Origin: Kluyvera cryocrescens NBRC 102467
Lineage (GTDB): Bacteria; Pseudomonadota; Gammaproteobacteria; Enterobacterales; Enterobacteriaceae
Reading direction: 5' to 3'
Length of the DNA: 64,000 bases
Assembly (NCBI RefSeq): GCF_001571285.1
Contig: NZ_BCTM01000009.1
Coordinates: 1 to 64,000, forward strand
Under the pieces are notes generated by a model. The model ran no database searches. It saw only the letters and a list, made by a program, of their open reading frames with translations, and was not told the origin of the DNA. Positions 45,437 to 58,850 of this stretch are shown piece after piece (the first letter of the stretch is position 1; each line of letters opens with the position of its first letter). Made by a program: the position numbers and the translations under genes.

Positions 45437-45537
45437 CATCTCTCCGCCAGGTTTCCCACACTCATTTCCCCTTCATATTTTGTGATATGATGAAAACGCT
45501 GTAAATTTCCCCCATCTATCCTGGTTAAACGGTACCT

Positions 45538-46311
45538 ATGAGCGCATTTGACTCCAACTCAGAAGAGACTATCGGCAACAGCCTGCGTCGCCGCCCCCTG
45601 GCGCGCAAAAAACTGTCTGACATGGTGGAAGAAGAGCTGGAACAGATGATTCGTCGCCGGGAGTTTGGTGAAGAAGGGCAACTGCCGTCCGAGCGAGAGC
45701 TAATGGCCTTCTTTAACGTTGGCCGCCCTTCGGTGCGTGAAGCGCTGGCCGCCCTCAAACGTAAGGGGCTGGTCCAGATCAACAACGGTGAACGCGCGCG
45801 CGTTTCGCGGCCATCGGCAGATACCATCATTGGCGAACTTTCCGGCATGGCGAAAGATTTTCTCTCGCACCCTGGTGGTATCGCGCATTTTGAACAGCTG
45901 CGCCTGTTCTTCGAATCCAGTCTGGTGCGCTATGCCGCTGAGCATGCCACGGATGAACAAATTGCTCTGCTGAGTAAAGCGCTGGAGATTAACAGTCAGT
46001 CGCTGGACGATAATGCCCAGTTTATTCGTTCCGACGTCGACTTCCACCGCGTGTTGGCCGAGATCCCCGGCAATCCGATCTTTATGGCTATCCACGTGGC
46101 GCTGCTGGACTGGCTGATTGCGGCACGCCCTAAAGTCGCGGATCAAGAACTTCATGAGCATAATAATGTGAGCTATCAACAGCATATTGCGATTGTTGAT
46201 GCGATTCGTGCCCACGATCCGAATGAAGCCGATCGCGCGCTACAGGCCCATCTTAATAGCGTTTCTGCTACCTGGCACGCCTTCGGCAAAGCCAAAAAAT
46301 CCCGTAAATGA
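45538..46311 (+). CDS. nanR: NanR, sialic acid-responsive repressor
   Basis: 257 residues of the GntR/FadR family. It represses the nan operon and other sialic acid genes until N-acetylneuraminate binds. The N-terminal winged helix ([20 protein letters not shown]) and the FadR-type all-helical effector domain (about residues 100-240) are visible, with metal-ligand histidines in the C-terminal part. E. coli NanR is slightly longer (263 residues). It is the first nan gene, 134 bases before nanA, and its target sites lie in that gap. dcuD, which lies between nanR and sspB in E. coli, is absent. Confidence 0.95.
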   Translation: MSAFDSNSEETIGNSLRRRPLARKKLSDMVEEELEQMIRRREFGEEGQLPSERELMAFFNVGRPSVREALAALKRKGLVQINNGERARVSRPSADTIIGELSGMAKDFLSHPGGIAHFEQLRLFFESSLVRYAAEHATDEQIALLSKALEINSQSLDDNAQFIRSDVDFHRVLAEIPGNPIFMAIHVALLDWLIAARPKVADQELHEHNNVSYQQHIAIVDAIRAHDPNEADRALQAHLNSVSATWHAFGKAKKSRK

Positions 46312-46332
46312 TCCTCGTGTCGCGATCGGTTT

Positions 46333-46348
46333 AGTGAAGTCGATCGCA
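46333..46348 (+). promoter_or_regulatory. CRP site of the nanA promoter
   Basis: AGTGA, six bases, TCGCA: eight of ten core positions. Its centre (46340.5) is about 60 bases before the expected transcription start, the class I distance, and a similar site exists in E. coli nanA. Confidence 0.65.
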
Positions 46349-46387
46349 CAATAAGCTTTCTGTATTACGCTGTCGCAAAAACTATCT

Positions 46388-46410
46388 GGTATAACAGGTA
46401 TAAAGGTACA
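46388..46410 (+). promoter_or_regulatory. NanR operator: tandem GGTATA repeats
   Basis: GGTATA (46388-46393), GGTATA (46397-46402) and GGTACA (46405-46410), the 3-repeat NanR site of E. coli, with one change in the last repeat. It overlaps the -10 region (TATAAC at 46390-46395), so repression would block RNA polymerase directly. Confidence 0.9.
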
Positions 46411-46445
46411 TAGCCAATTCAGTTTAATATCACTACGAGGTATGT

Positions 46446-47339
46446 ATGACGAACAATTTACGTGGCGTGATGCCCGCGCTTCTGACACCTTTCGATGCCC
46501 AGCAGAAAATCGACCAGGCCAGTCTGCGCCGCCTGGTGCGCTTTAACATTGAGCAGGGTGTCGATGGAGTCTATGTCGGGGGATCAACCGGCGAAGCCTT
46601 TATTCAGAGCCTAGCGGAGCGAGAGGAAGTCCTTGAAATTGTGGCTGATGAAGCCAAAGGAAAGATCACGTTAATCGCTCATGTTGGCTGTGTGAGTACG
46701 GCGGAAAGCCAACGGTTAGCGACGGCGGCAAAAAGCTATGGTTTCGATGCCGTTTCAGCAGTGACTCCATTCTATTATCCATTCAGCTTTGAAGAACACT
46801 GCGATCATTACCGTGCCATTATTGATTCAGCTGATGGGTTGCCGATGGTGGTCTACAACATTCCGGCGTTAAGCGGGGTCAAACTGACGTTGGATCAGAT
46901 CAGCACGCTGGTGACGCTGCCGGGCGTCGGTGCGTTAAAGCAAACCTCCGGCGATCTTTATCAGATGGATCAGATCCGCCGCGCGCATCCGGATCTGGTG
47001 CTGTATAACGGCTACGATGAAATCTTTGCTTCTGGGCTGTTAGCGGGTGCAGACGGTGGTATCGGTAGCACCTATAACATCATGGGCTGGCGCTACATGG
47101 CGATTGTACAAGCGCTAAAAGAAGGGGATATCGATAAGGCGCAGGAGCTGCAGCGTGAGTGTAACAAGGTTATCGATCTGCTTATCAAAGTGGGCGTATT
47201 CCGTGGGCTGAAAACCGTGCTGCACTACATGGATGTGGTTTCCGTACCGCTGTGCCGCAAGCCGTTTGCGCCGGTGGATGAACAATTCCTGCCGGAACTG
47301 AAAGCGTTGGCGCAGCAGCTGATGCAGGAGCGTGGCTAA
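46446..47339 (+). CDS. nanA: NanA, N-acetylneuraminate lyase
   Basis: 297 residues, the E. coli length. It splits N-acetylneuraminate to ManNAc and pyruvate through a Schiff base. The (beta/alpha)8 barrel has [10 protein letters not shown] near the N-terminus, the catalytic Tyr in [11 protein letters not shown] and the Schiff-base Lys in [10 protein letters not shown] (near residue 165). An AGG ribosome binding site precedes ATG 46446. It is the first structural gene of the nan operon. Confidence 0.98.
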   Translation: MTNNLRGVMPALLTPFDAQQKIDQASLRRLVRFNIEQGVDGVYVGGSTGEAFIQSLAEREEVLEIVADEAKGKITLIAHVGCVSTAESQRLATAAKSYGFDAVSAVTPFYYPFSFEEHCDHYRAIIDSADGLPMVVYNIPALSGVKLTLDQISTLVTLPGVGALKQTSGDLYQMDQIRRAHPDLVLYNGYDEIFASGLLAGADGGIGSTYNIMGWRYMAIVQALKEGDIDKAQELQRECNKVIDLLIKVGVFRGLKTVLHYMDVVSVPLCRKPFAPVDEQFLPELKALAQQLMQERG

Positions 47340-47357
47340 TACCGCACTCGACGGCCT

Positions 47358-47377
47358 CCTCTCCCTGAAGGGAGAGG
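47358..47377. repeat. Short hairpin repeat unit, nanA-nanT gap
   Basis: A perfect 8-bp inverted repeat, CCTCTCCC (47358-47365) with GGGAGAGG (47370-47377), loop TGAA. Similar CT-rich hairpins occur at 50995-51021 and 51113-51137. They look like a dispersed short-repeat family, although I cannot check copy number. Confidence 0.45.
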
Positions 47378-47444
47378 GTAAGGGGAAATCCCGCTCTCAT
47401 TCATACCAAAGCGCGTGGGCATCGCCCACCGCGGGAGACTCACC

Positions 47445-48935
47445 ATGAGTACAACGACCCAGAACATCCCGTGGTATCGCCATCTCAACCGGGCACAGTG
47501 GCGGGCATTTTCCGCCGCCTGGTTGGGGTATTTGCTTGATGGTTTTGATTTTGTGTTAATCGCGCTGGTGCTGACTGAAGTTCAGGGCGAGTTTGGTTTA
47601 ACGACGGTTCAGGCCGCAAGCCTGATTTCAGCCGCCTTTATCTCCCGCTGGTTTGGCGGTCTGATGCTGGGTGCCATGGGCGACCGCTACGGTCGTCGTC
47701 TGGCGATGGTGACCAGCATTATCCTTTTTTCTGCGGGTACACTCGCCTGCGGCTTCGCGCCTGGCTACACCTCGTTGTTCATTGCCCGCCTGGTTATTGG
47801 TATGGGAATGGCAGGGGAGTACGGCTCCAGCGCCACCTATGTCATCGAAAGCTGGCCGAAGCAGTTGCGTAATAAGGCCAGCGGTTTCCTGATCTCCGGT
47901 TTCTCCGTTGGCGCGGTAATCGCGGCGCAGGTTTATAGCCTGGTGGTCCCGGTTTGGGGCTGGCGAGCGCTCTTCTTCATCGGCATTGTGCCGATCATAT
48001 TCGCCCTCTGGTTACGGAAAAACATCCCGGAAGCGGAAGACTGGAAGCAAAAGCACGAAGGTAAAGCGCCGGTGCGCACCATGGTCGACATTCTCTACCG
48101 TGGTCAGTATCGGGTGATGAACATCATCATGACCTGCGTGGCGGGGGCGTCGCTGTGGTACTGCTTTGCCGGTGAGGCGCGCATTGCCGGGCTGGTGGCG
48201 CTGCTGGGTCTGGTCTGCGCCATTATCTTCATCAGCTTTATGGTGCAAAGCAGCGGGAAGCGCTGGCCTACCGGGGTCATGCTGATGGTGGTGGTGCTGT
48301 TCGCTTTCCTCTACTCATGGCCGATTCAGGCCTTACTGCCAACTTATCTGAAAACCGAACTGGCTTATGACCCACACACCGTGGCTAACGTGTTGTTCTT
48401 TAGCGGCTTCGGCGCGGCGGTAGGCTGCTGCGTCGGCGGCTTCCTCGGCGACTGGCTGGGCACCCGCAAAGCCTATGTGTGTAGCCTGTTAGCCTCCCAG
48501 CTGCTGATTATTCCGGTATTTGCGATTGGCGGCACCAACGTCTGGGTATTGGGCTTCTTACTCTTCTTCCAGCAGATGCTGGGGCAGGGGATCTCGGGGA
48601 TCTTACCGAAGCTCATCGGCGGCTATTTCGATACTGACCAGCGGGCGGCAGGTCTGGGCTTTACCTATAACGTCGGCGCGCTCGGCGGTGCACTGGCGCC
48701 GATCCTCGGTGCGCTGATCGCGCAGCGGTTGGATCTGGGGACCGCGCTGGGTTCGCTCTCCTTCAGCCTGACCTTTGTGGTGATCCTGCTGATTGGCCTC
48801 GACATGCCGACGCGCGTTCAGCGTTGGATCCGTCCTGAAGCACTGCGCACTCATGATGCCATCGACGGCCGACCGTTTAGCGGGGCAGTGCCGCTCGGCA
48901 GTAGCAAAAGCGGTTTGGTAAAAAGTAAAAGTTAA
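47445..48935 (+). CDS. nanT: NanT, sialic acid transporter (MFS)
   Basis: 496 residues, the E. coli length. A proton-coupled major-facilitator transporter for N-acetylneuraminate with 12-14 membrane segments. The MFS signature [16 protein letters not shown] lies after the second helix (about residues 82-97), and the second half repeats it as [14 protein letters not shown]. Start ATG 47445 follows GGGAG; an upstream in-frame start at 47415 adds ten residues. It is 105 bases after nanA, with a hairpin repeat in the gap. Confidence 0.97.
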   Translation: MSTTTQNIPWYRHLNRAQWRAFSAAWLGYLLDGFDFVLIALVLTEVQGEFGLTTVQAASLISAAFISRWFGGLMLGAMGDRYGRRLAMVTSIILFSAGTLACGFAPGYTSLFIARLVIGMGMAGEYGSSATYVIESWPKQLRNKASGFLISGFSVGAVIAAQVYSLVVPVWGWRALFFIGIVPIIFALWLRKNIPEAEDWKQKHEGKAPVRTMVDILYRGQYRVMNIIMTCVAGASLWYCFAGEARIAGLVALLGLVCAIIFISFMVQSSGKRWPTGVMLMVVVLFAFLYSWPIQALLPTYLKTELAYDPHTVANVLFFSGFGAAVGCCVGGFLGDWLGTRKAYVCSLLASQLLIIPVFAIGGTNVWVLGFLLFFQQMLGQGISGILPKLIGGYFDTDQRAAGLGFTYNVGALGGALAPILGALIAQRLDLGTALGSLSFSLTFVVILLIGLDMPTRVQRWIRPEALRTHDAIDGRPFSGAVPLGSSKSGLVKSKS

Positions 48936-48977
48936 CCAGGGAGCCCGGCGTCTGTCGGGCAAATCCATGAGGAAGTG

Positions 48978-49666
48978 ATGACGTCTTTACTTGAACAGCT
49001 TAATCAACGAATTGCGCAGTCCGGTGGCCTGATCGTCTCCTGCCAGCCGGTTCCCAACAGCCCGCTTGATAAACCTGACATTGTGGCCGCGATGGCGCTG
49101 GCGGCGGAGCAGGCGGGCGCCGTGGCGCTGCGTATTGAAGGTATCGCCAATTTACGCGCCACCCGTGCCGTGGTTTCTATTCCGATTATCGGCATTCTCA
49201 AGCGTGACCTGGACGATTCACCGGTGCGAATCACCCCTTTCCCTGATGACGTTGCCGCGCTGGCGCAGGCCGGTGCCGATATCATCGCCATCGACGGTAC
49301 AGACCGCATTCGTCCAGCCACCGTGGCGTCGCTGCTGGCAGCTATTCACCAGCACGGATTAGTGTCGATGGCCGATTGCTCAACTTTTGCAGATGCCATG
49401 GCTTGCCAGCAGCTGGGCGCTGAGATTATTGGTACCACGCTTTCCGGTTACACCACGGCGGAAGCACCCGATGAGCCGGACTTTGAACTGGTGAAAACCT
49501 TAAGTGACGCGGGATGTCGGGTGATTGCCGAAGGGCGTTACAACACGCCAGCACAGGCGGCAGAGGCAATGCGATGCGGTGCGTGGGCAGTGACCGTGGG
49601 CTCGGCGATTACCCGTCTGGAGCATATCTGCCAGTGGTACAACGCGGCGTTAAAACAGGCGGTGCT

Positions 49667-49670
<4 letters not shown>
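48978..49670 (+). CDS. nanE: NanE, ManNAc-6-phosphate 2-epimerase
   Basis: 230 residues. It turns ManNAc-6-phosphate into GlcNAc-6-phosphate, which NagA then handles. The fold is a TIM barrel with [17 protein letters not shown] at the N-terminus, [13 protein letters not shown], and [19 protein letters not shown] near the end. The start is ATG 48978 with GAGGA before it; a GTG one codon earlier is too close to that site. The stop codon overlaps the nanK ATG (ATGA). Confidence 0.96.
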
Positions 49671-51042
<1,372 letters not shown>

Positions 51043-51050
51043 GGATAGAC

Positions 51051-51085
51051 AAAAAGGTGACGCTCCCGCAGAGGGGAGCGTCACC
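51051..51085 (-). terminator. gltBD terminator
   Basis: A perfect 12-bp stem (51056-51067 with 51074-51085), loop GCAGAG, with a T-run after it on the minus strand (A-run 51051-51055). It is about 73 bases past the gltD stop codon and faces nanQ. Confidence 0.88.
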
Positions 51086-51112
51086 GTAAGCTTGAGTATT
51101 GGCACTATCGAC

Positions 51113-51137
51113 CCCTTCTCCCTATTGAGGAGAAGGG
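51113..51137. repeat. Short hairpin repeat unit, nanQ-gltD gap
   Basis: CCCTTCTCC (51113-51121) pairs with GGAGAAGGG (51129-51137) across a 7-nt loop, the third CT-rich hairpin near the nan genes. It is 20 bases past the gltD stop. Confidence 0.4.
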
Positions 51138-51157
51138 TGTGTGAAGGGGAACGCTCG

Positions 51158-52585
<1,428 letters not shown>

Positions 52586-55500
52586 TTACTGCGCCTGCAC
52601 ACGCAGCTCTGCTGCGCTACGACTACGGTGACCCAACAGTGCTTTCACATCACTGGATTTCGGTTTAACCAGCGCGAATTTCGCGGAGAACGCCGGCCAG
52701 TTCGCCAGGATCTCTTCCCCACGTGATGAACCGGTCAACTGCACGTGCTCGGTGATCAGACCGCGCAGATGCTCTTCGTGAATCGCCAGGGTTTCGACGC
52801 CCAGCACTTCAACCAGTTCCGGGTTCACGCGTTTGCGGAAATCACCGTCTTCGTCCAGTACGTAAGCGAAGCCGCCCGTCATACCGGCGCCGAAGTTAAC
52901 GCCCGTTTTACCGAGGATACAGACGATGCCACCGGTCATGTATTCACAACCGTTATCGCCGATACCTTCGACGACGGTGATCGCGCCGGAGTTACGTACG
53001 CCGAAACGTTCGCCCGCACGGCCCGCTGCGTACAGACGACCACCGGTCGCGCCGTACAGACAGGTGTTACCGATAATGCTCGCTTCGTGGCTGCGGAAGG
53101 CAGAACCCACCGGAGGACGAATGGCCAACAGGCCGCCCGCCATGCCTTTACCGACATAGTCGTTGGCATCGCCGGTCAGGTACAGCTCAACGCCGCCGGC
53201 GTTCCACACGCCGAAGCTCTGGCCCGCGGTACCGCTGAAGTGCGCTTTAATCGGGTCTGATGCCAGCCCCTGGTCGCCGTGCGTCTGTGCAATATAGCCA
53301 GACAGCGATGCGCCAACGGAACGGTCGGTGTTGCGAATATCGAACCAGAAGGTTTTGCTCTGGCGTTCATCGACAAACGGTTTCGCCTGCTGCAACAGCT
53401 GTGCGTTCAGCACGCCGTTATCAAACGGCGGGTTGTTCTCGGTGCAGAACAGCGCCTTACCCGGATGCGGCTCAGCGGTTTCCAGCAGACGAGACAGCTC
53501 CAGTTTCTGCTGCTTGGCGGTGAAGCCTTCCAGCTCTTTGAGCAGGTCGGTACGGCCAATCAGATCCACCAGACGAGTCACGCCCAGGCTTGCCATCAGC
53601 TCACGGACTTCACGAGCGATAAATTCAAAGTAGTTGGTCACTTTGAACGGCAGGCCGTGATAGTGGTTCTTACGCAGTTTTTCGTCCTGGGTTGCTACAC
53701 CCGTTGCGCAGTTGTTGAGGTGACAAATACGCAGGTATTTACAGCCCAGCGCGACCATTGGGCCGGTGCCGAAGCCGAAGCTTTCTGCGCCCAGAATTGC
53801 CGCTTTGATGATATCCACGCCGGTTTTCAGGCCGCCATCAACCTGCAGACGGATCTTGTGACGCAGACCGTTTGCGACCAGCGCCTGTTGGGTTTCTACG
53901 AGGCCCAGCTCCCACGGACAGCCGGCATATTTCACTGAAGAAAGTGGGCTTGCCCCGGTGCCGCCGTCATAACCGGCGATGGTGATCAGGTCCGCATAGG
54001 CTTTGGCCACACCGGTGGCGATGGTGCCGACGCCCGGTTCGGAAACCAGCTTCACGGAGATCATCGCCTTCGGGTTGACCTGTTTTAAATCGAAAATCAG
54101 CTGCGCTAAGTCCTCGATAGAGTAAATATCGTGGTGCGGCGGTGGGGAGATCAGCGTCACGCCCGGTACCGAATAACGCAGTTTGGCGATGTATGGGGTG
54201 ACTTTATCCCCTGGCAGCTGACCGCCTTCGCCAGGTTTTGCACCCTGAGCAACTTTAATCTGAATGACGTCGGCATTGACCAGATACGCCGGCGTCACGC
54301 CGAAACGGCCGGAAGCCACCTGCTTGATGCGCGACACTTTGTTGGTGCCGTAGCGCGCCGGGTCTTCGCCGCCTTCGCCGGAGTTAGAGTTGCCGCCGAT
54401 GCTGTTCATCGCTTCCGCCAGCGCTTCATGCGCTTCCGGGCTCAGCGCACCGATAGACATCGCTGCCGTATCGAAACGCTTGAACAGCGAGCTGGCCGGC
54501 TCAACGTCAGCCAGATCAACGGTATCGCCGTTCGGGGCAATCGCCAGCAAATCACGCAGCGTCGCCGCTGAGCGTTCGTTAACCAGTTTGGCGTATTCCT
54601 GATAATCGCTGTATTCGCCGCTCTGAACCGCCTGTTGCAGCGTGCGCACCACGTCCGGATTGTAAGCGTGGTATTCGCCGCCGTGGACGTACTTCAGCAG
54701 GCCGCCCTGATCCAGTGGTTTACGCGCCAGCCAGGCACGTTTCGACAGGTTCAGCAGATCCTGCTGGAAGTCATCGAACGATGCGCCGCCGATACGGCTA
54801 ACCACGCCCTGGAAGCAGTGGCTGACGACGTCGTCATGCAAGCCAACCGCTTCAAACAGTTTGGAACAGCGGTAAGAGGCGATAGTCGAGATGCCCATTT
54901 TGGACATGATCTTGTACAGACCTTTATTGATGCCGTTACGGTAGTTCAGCATCACCGTGCGGTAATCTTTTTCGATAGCGTGGGTGTCAATCAGACGCCC
55001 CAGGGTCTCGTAGGCCAGGTATGGATAAATCGCCGTTGCGCCAAAGCCGAGCAGTACCGCAAAGTGGTGCGGATCGCGGGCGCTTGCGGTTTCAACAATA
55101 ATGTTGGCATCGCAGCGCAGGCTCTTATCTACCAGACGCGCCTGAACCGCGCCTACCGCCATTGGTGCCGGCACCGGCAGACGATTTTTCGCGATGTTAC
55201 GGTCGGAGAGCACAAGCAGAACGGTGCCATCACGGACCATCTGTTCGGCTTTATCGCACAGCGCTTTTACCGTCTCTTCCAGGCTGGTTTCGGTCACATC
55301 AAAGGTGATATCCAGCGTGTCAGCGCGGTAGTGCTCTTCCTTCATCGTGGTGAGCTGATTGAAATCGGAGTACAGCAGAATCGGTGATTTGAAGCTCAGA
55401 CGGTGCGCCTGGCCTTCCGCTTCGCAGAAGACGTTCATTTCACGGCCGATGCTGGTGGCCAGCGACATGACGTGAGCTTCACGCAGCGGATCGATTGGCG

Positions 55501-57046
55501 GGTTAGTGACCTGCGCAAACTGCTGGCGGAAGTAGTCATAAATAATGCGCGGCTGGCTGGAAAGCACGGCAAACGGGGTATCATCCCCCATTGAGCCAAC
55601 GGCTTCCTGGCCGTTTTCGCCGAGCACGCGGATGACGGAATCCAGCTCTTCGGCGCTGTAGTTAAACTGTTTCTGGTAGCTGGCGAGCGTATCGTCGTCC
55701 AGCTCGCGGCTGCCGACCTCTTCGTTCGGCAGATCTTCAAACGGCACCAGACGGCGAACGTTTTTCTCCATCCACTCTTTGTACGGATGGCGGCTTTTCA
55801 GATCGTCATCGGTTTCCGCTGAATGCAGAATACGGCCAGAACGGGTGTCGATAACCATCAGCTCGCCCGGGCCTACGCGGCCTTTTTCGACCACTTCATC
55901 GGGCTGGTAGTCCCAGATGCCGACTTCAGAGGCGCAGGTGATGAGCTTATCTTTGGTGATAACGTAGCGCGCCGGGCGCAGGCCGTTACGGTCAAGGTTA
56001 CAGGCCGCATAGCGACCGTCAGACATAACGATACCTGCCGGACCATCCCACGGCTCCATGTGCATGGAGTTAAAGTCAAAGAAGGAGCGCAGATCCGGAT
56101 CCATATCCGGGTTGTTCTGCCAGGCCGGTGGTACCAGTAAACGCATGGCGCGAATGATGTCCATACCGCCAGCCAGCAGCAGTTCCAGCATGTTATCCAT
56201 GGAGCTGGAGTCAGAGCCGGTTTCATTGACGAACGGCGCAGCATCATGCAGATCGGGGATCAGCGGGGTCTGGAATTTATAGGTACGGGCGCGCGCCCAC
56301 TGACGGTTACCGGTAATCGTGTTGATTTCACCGTTGTGCGCCAGATAGCGGAACGGCTGTGCCAGCGGCCAGCGAGGTACGGTATTGGTGGAGAAGCGCT
56401 GGTGGAACAGGCAGATGGCGGATTCCAGACGCAGATCCGCAAGATCCAGGTAGAAGCGCGGCAAATCCGCCGGCATACACAGACCTTTATAGATATTGAC
56501 CAGGTTCGACAGGCTACAAACGTAGAAGTCTTTATCTTCCTGGAGGCGTTTTTCGATACGACGACGCGCAATAAACAGGCGGCGTTCCATATCACGTGGA
56601 CGCCAGCCAGCAGGGGCGTTCACAAAAATCTGCTCAATACGTGGCAGAGAGGAGAGGGCGATTTCACCCAACACGCCCTCATTGGTTGGCACATCGCGCC
56701 AGCCGACAATAGACAGCGTTTCGCGCTGCAGCTCTTCTTCTACAATATGACGGGCAGCGGCGGCCAGTTCAGGATCCTTATTAAGGAACAGCATCCCGAC
56801 GGCATAGTTTTTCGCTAAGCGCCAGCCGCGCTCTTCGGCGACGATGCGAAAGAAACGGTCAGGTTTTTGCAGCAGCAGACCACAACCATCGCCGGTTTTA
56901 CCATCAGCGAGGATTGCCCCACGGTGCTGCATGCGGGCCAGTGCGTGTATAGCGGTACGCACTACCTTGTGGCTAGGTTCGCCTTCTATGTGGGCGATCA
57001 GGCCGAAACCACAGTTATCCCTCTCAAGGGATTTATCGTACAACAT
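52586..57046 (-). CDS. gltB: GltB, glutamate synthase large subunit
   Basis: 1486 residues, the E. coli processed-form frame. With GltD it makes two glutamates from glutamine, 2-oxoglutarate and NADPH. The start [19 protein letters not shown] gives an 11-residue propeptide, so the mature N-terminus is Cys12, the glutaminase nucleophile. Then come the amidotransferase domain (to about residue 400), the FMN-binding barrel with the cysteine cluster [15 protein letters not shown] for the 3Fe-4S cluster, and the C-terminal GXGXG domain ([20 protein letters not shown]). The leader upstream is long and AT-rich, as expected for Lrp control. Confidence 0.98.
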   Translation of the reverse strand: MLYDKSLERDNCGFGLIAHIEGEPSHKVVRTAIHALARMQHRGAILADGKTGDGCGLLLQKPDRFFRIVAEERGWRLAKNYAVGMLFLNKDPELAAAARHIVEEELQRETLSIVGWRDVPTNEGVLGEIALSSLPRIEQIFVNAPAGWRPRDMERRLFIARRRIEKRLQEDKDFYVCSLSNLVNIYKGLCMPADLPRFYLDLADLRLESAICLFHQRFSTNTVPRWPLAQPFRYLAHNGEINTITGNRQWARARTYKFQTPLIPDLHDAAPFVNETGSDSSSMDNMLELLLAGGMDIIRAMRLLVPPAWQNNPDMDPDLRSFFDFNSMHMEPWDGPAGIVMSDGRYAACNLDRNGLRPARYVITKDKLITCASEVGIWDYQPDEVVEKGRVGPGELMVIDTRSGRILHSAETDDDLKSRHPYKEWMEKNVRRLVPFEDLPNEEVGSRELDDDTLASYQKQFNYSAEELDSVIRVLGENGQEAVGSMGDDTPFAVLSSQPRIIYDYFRQQFAQVTNPPIDPLREAHVMSLATSIGREMNVFCEAEGQAHRLSFKSPILLYSDFNQLTTMKEEHYRADTLDITFDVTETSLEETVKALCDKAEQMVRDGTVLLVLSDRNIAKNRLPVPAPMAVGAVQARLVDKSLRCDANIIVETASARDPHHFAVLLGFGATAIYPYLAYETLGRLIDTHAIEKDYRTVMLNYRNGINKGLYKIMSKMGISTIASYRCSKLFEAVGLHDDVVSHCFQGVVSRIGGASFDDFQQDLLNLSKRAWLARKPLDQGGLLKYVHGGEYHAYNPDVVRTLQQAVQSGEYSDYQEYAKLVNERSAATLRDLLAIAPNGDTVDLADVEPASSLFKRFDTAAMSIGALSPEAHEALAEAMNSIGGNSNSGEGGEDPARYGTNKVSRIKQVASGRFGVTPAYLVNADVIQIKVAQGAKPGEGGQLPGDKVTPYIAKLRYSVPGVTLISPPPHHDIYSIEDLAQLIFDLKQVNPKAMISVKLVSEPGVGTIATGVAKAYADLITIAGYDGGTGASPLSSVKYAGCPWELGLVETQQALVANGLRHKIRLQVDGGLKTGVDIIKAAILGAESFGFGTGPMVALGCKYLRICHLNNCATGVATQDEKLRKNHYHGLPFKVTNYFEFIAREVRELMASLGVTRLVDLIGRTDLLKELEGFTAKQQKLELSRLLETAEPHPGKALFCTENNPPFDNGVLNAQLLQQAKPFVDERQSKTFWFDIRNTDRSVGASLSGYIAQTHGDQGLASDPIKAHFSGTAGQSFGVWNAGGVELYLTGDANDYVGKGMAGGLLAIRPPVGSAFRSHEASIIGNTCLYGATGGRLYAAGRAGERFGVRNSGAITVVEGIGDNGCEYMTGGIVCILGKTGVNFGAGMTGGFAYVLDEDGDFRKRVNPELVEVLGVETLAIHEEHLRGLITEHVQLTGSSRGEEILANWPAFSAKFALVKPKSSDVKALLGHRSRSAAELRVQAQ

Positions 57047-57729
57047 ATCAGTGAACCTCCCCAGGCTCTACGGGAGACCCTCTTAATCGATTGCGCGCAA
57101 GGCACAGCAAGAGCATGGCGACGGGGTATGGCATTCTTTGCCTACCTCGCATTCGCCCTCTTTTATCCTTTTCGCGTAGGTCACACAAGTTTGAGGACTT
57201 GCTTAAGAGGGAATCTCAATTACTGCATAAATATGATGAGCAGACTGCTCATCCAGAAAGCTTCCAGCGGATTTCCAAGTTATCGGGAATCGATACATAG
57301 GTCAAATGGCAATCTTATTTATACAAAAATGTGCTATGGGTTAGTTAACTGAATGATTAAAAAGGGGAATGTGGCTATTTTTTCTCGCGTCAGACGGAAT
57401 GGAGGGGCTGAGCGAGTGTGATCTGTCTCACTATATGAAAGCGCTGCGATAATCGTTATACGCTGTTTTTTATCTGATAAGCAGAATTTAATGCTGGCAT
57501 TGAGTGTGGGGATATAGGATCACTCTGTTTTTCAACGACGCGCGGATTATTGCAAATTTGTCGGCAGATATAAGCAAAAATAATCTCATTACTTATGAAT
57601 GAAATTGCAGTTATTTTGAGTTGTTATGCAATGAGGTAAGCGGTCTTCATGGCGATTGATCCAGGTCATCGCCGATCGAGACTAAAAATGGCAGGCTTGG
57701 CCCCTTTCTTCAGGCCGGTCTATCAGATT
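57047..57729. other. gltB-yhcC divergent regulatory region
   Basis: 683 bases with no supported gene; small open frames on the plus strand (57091-57300 and others) have no match or ribosome site. The gltB promoter reads on the minus strand. A perfect 9-bp palindrome around A57244 (57235-57253) lies about 190 bases upstream of gltB. DNA from 57350 to 57630 is AT-rich and would hold the yhcC promoter. Lrp, IHF and CRP act on E. coli gltB here, but I did not assign their sites. Confidence 0.6.
57235..57253. promoter_or_regulatory. 19-bp palindrome upstream of gltB
   Basis: GATGAGCAG (57235-57243), A, CTGCTCATC (57245-57253): perfect two-fold symmetry. On the minus strand it is followed by an AT-rich stretch that could hold the -10 of gltB. 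It fits a dimeric regulator site; I cannot name the regulator. Confidence 0.5.
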
Positions 57730-58656
57730 ATGCAGTTACAAAAATTAGTCAATATGTTTGGTGGCGATCTTACGCGTCGATATGGCGAAAAGGTTCATAA
57801 ACTGACGCTGCATGGTGGATTTAGCTGCCCAAACCGCGATGGCACCATCGGGCGCGGGGGCTGCACATTCTGTAACGTGGCCTCTTTCGCTGATGAAGCG
57901 CAGCAGCACAAATCGATCGCTGACCAACTGGCGCATCAGGCGCAGTTGGTGAACCGCGCCAAACGCTATCTGGCCTATTTCCAGGCTTATACCAGTACCT
58001 TTGCCGAAGTGCAGGTGCTGCGTTCGATGTATCAACAGGCGGTCAGCCAGGCCAATATCGTTGGCTTGTGCGTGGGGACGCGCCCGGACTGCGTGCCAGA
58101 AGCTGTGCTCGACCTGCTCAGCGAATACCATGAGCAGGGCTACGAGGTATGGCTGGAGCTGGGCCTGCAAACTGCGCATGATAAAACTCTGCATCGTATT
58201 AATCGCGGCCATGATTTCGCCTGTTACCAGCAAACCACACGTCTGGCGCGTGAGCGCGGTCTGAAGGTGTGCAGCCATCTTATTGTCGGTCTGCCGGGTG
58301 AAGGGCAGGGAGAGTGTCTGGAGACGCTTAAACAGGTGGTGGAGACAGGCGTCGACGGTATTAAACTGCATCCGCTGCATATCGTGACTGGCAGCATTAT
58401 GGCGAAGGCCTGGCAAGCCGGGCGTTTGAATGGAATCGAACTGGACGATTATACGATCACCGCCGGTGAGATGATTCGCCATACGCCGCCGGAGGTGATA
58501 TATCACCGTATCTCCGCCAGCGCTCGTCGCCCAACGCTGCTGGCACCGCTGTGGTGTGAAAATCGCTGGACTGGGATGGTCGAGCTGGATAAGTACCTCA
58601 ATGAGCACGGCGTGCAGGGATCGGCATTGGGTACGCCGTGGGTACAGCCCACTTGA
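57730..58656 (+). CDS. yhcC: YhcC, radical SAM protein
   Basis: 308 residues from ATG 57730 (MQLQKLVNMFGGDLTRRYG), the E. coli YhcC start. A radical-SAM enzyme of unknown reaction. The cluster motif is atypical, CPNRDGTIGRGGCTFC (C-x12-C-x2-C), then KVCSHLIVGLPGEG and GIKLHPLHIV. The frame is open 27 codons earlier to ATG 57649, which has GAGG ten bases before it, while the ATG at 57730 has a weak site; the longer form cannot be excluded. Work on E. coli links it to tRNA modification or replication factors, but without proof I know of. It stands between gltB and arcB. Confidence 0.9.
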   Translation: MQLQKLVNMFGGDLTRRYGEKVHKLTLHGGFSCPNRDGTIGRGGCTFCNVASFADEAQQHKSIADQLAHQAQLVNRAKRYLAYFQAYTSTFAEVQVLRSMYQQAVSQANIVGLCVGTRPDCVPEAVLDLLSEYHEQGYEVWLELGLQTAHDKTLHRINRGHDFACYQQTTRLARERGLKVCSHLIVGLPGEGQGECLETLKQVVETGVDGIKLHPLHIVTGSIMAKAWQAGRLNGIELDDYTITAGEMIRHTPPEVIYHRISASARRPTLLAPLWCENRWTGMVELDKYLNEHGVQGSALGTPWVQPT

Positions 58657-58690
58657 GGCTTTTTGGGGTGTTGATGTCGCCCCATCATTA

Positions 58691-58710
58691 GCACCGGGTT
58701 TTCCCGGTGC
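58691..58710. terminator. Hairpin after yhcC
   Basis: A perfect 8-bp stem, GCACCGGG (58691-58698) with CCCGGTGC (58703-58710), loop TTTT, 35 bases past yhcC. There is no T-run after it. It could be a processing hairpin or a short repeat. Confidence 0.4.
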
Positions 58711-58850
58711 GGTAGGCCAGCACCAGACCGTCGCCCTCATTCCCTGCTTTTAACCCATTTCACAGATAATCCTCGCATTTTTCGTACAACCTACCGCGCC
58801 GCGCCCAGAATTGGGTATTATTGAGCGATGTCGTTGTTAAGGAACTCCTC

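Noticed and set aside
54131-55387. Long plus-strand frames opposite gltB that could look like a hidden gene cluster
   Set aside because: All lie inside gltB, which is intact from end to end, and none has a start signal or family match.
57091-57300. Small open frame in the gltB-yhcC gap as a leader peptide
   Set aside because: No ribosome binding site, no run of regulatory codons, and it overlaps the gltB leader in antisense.
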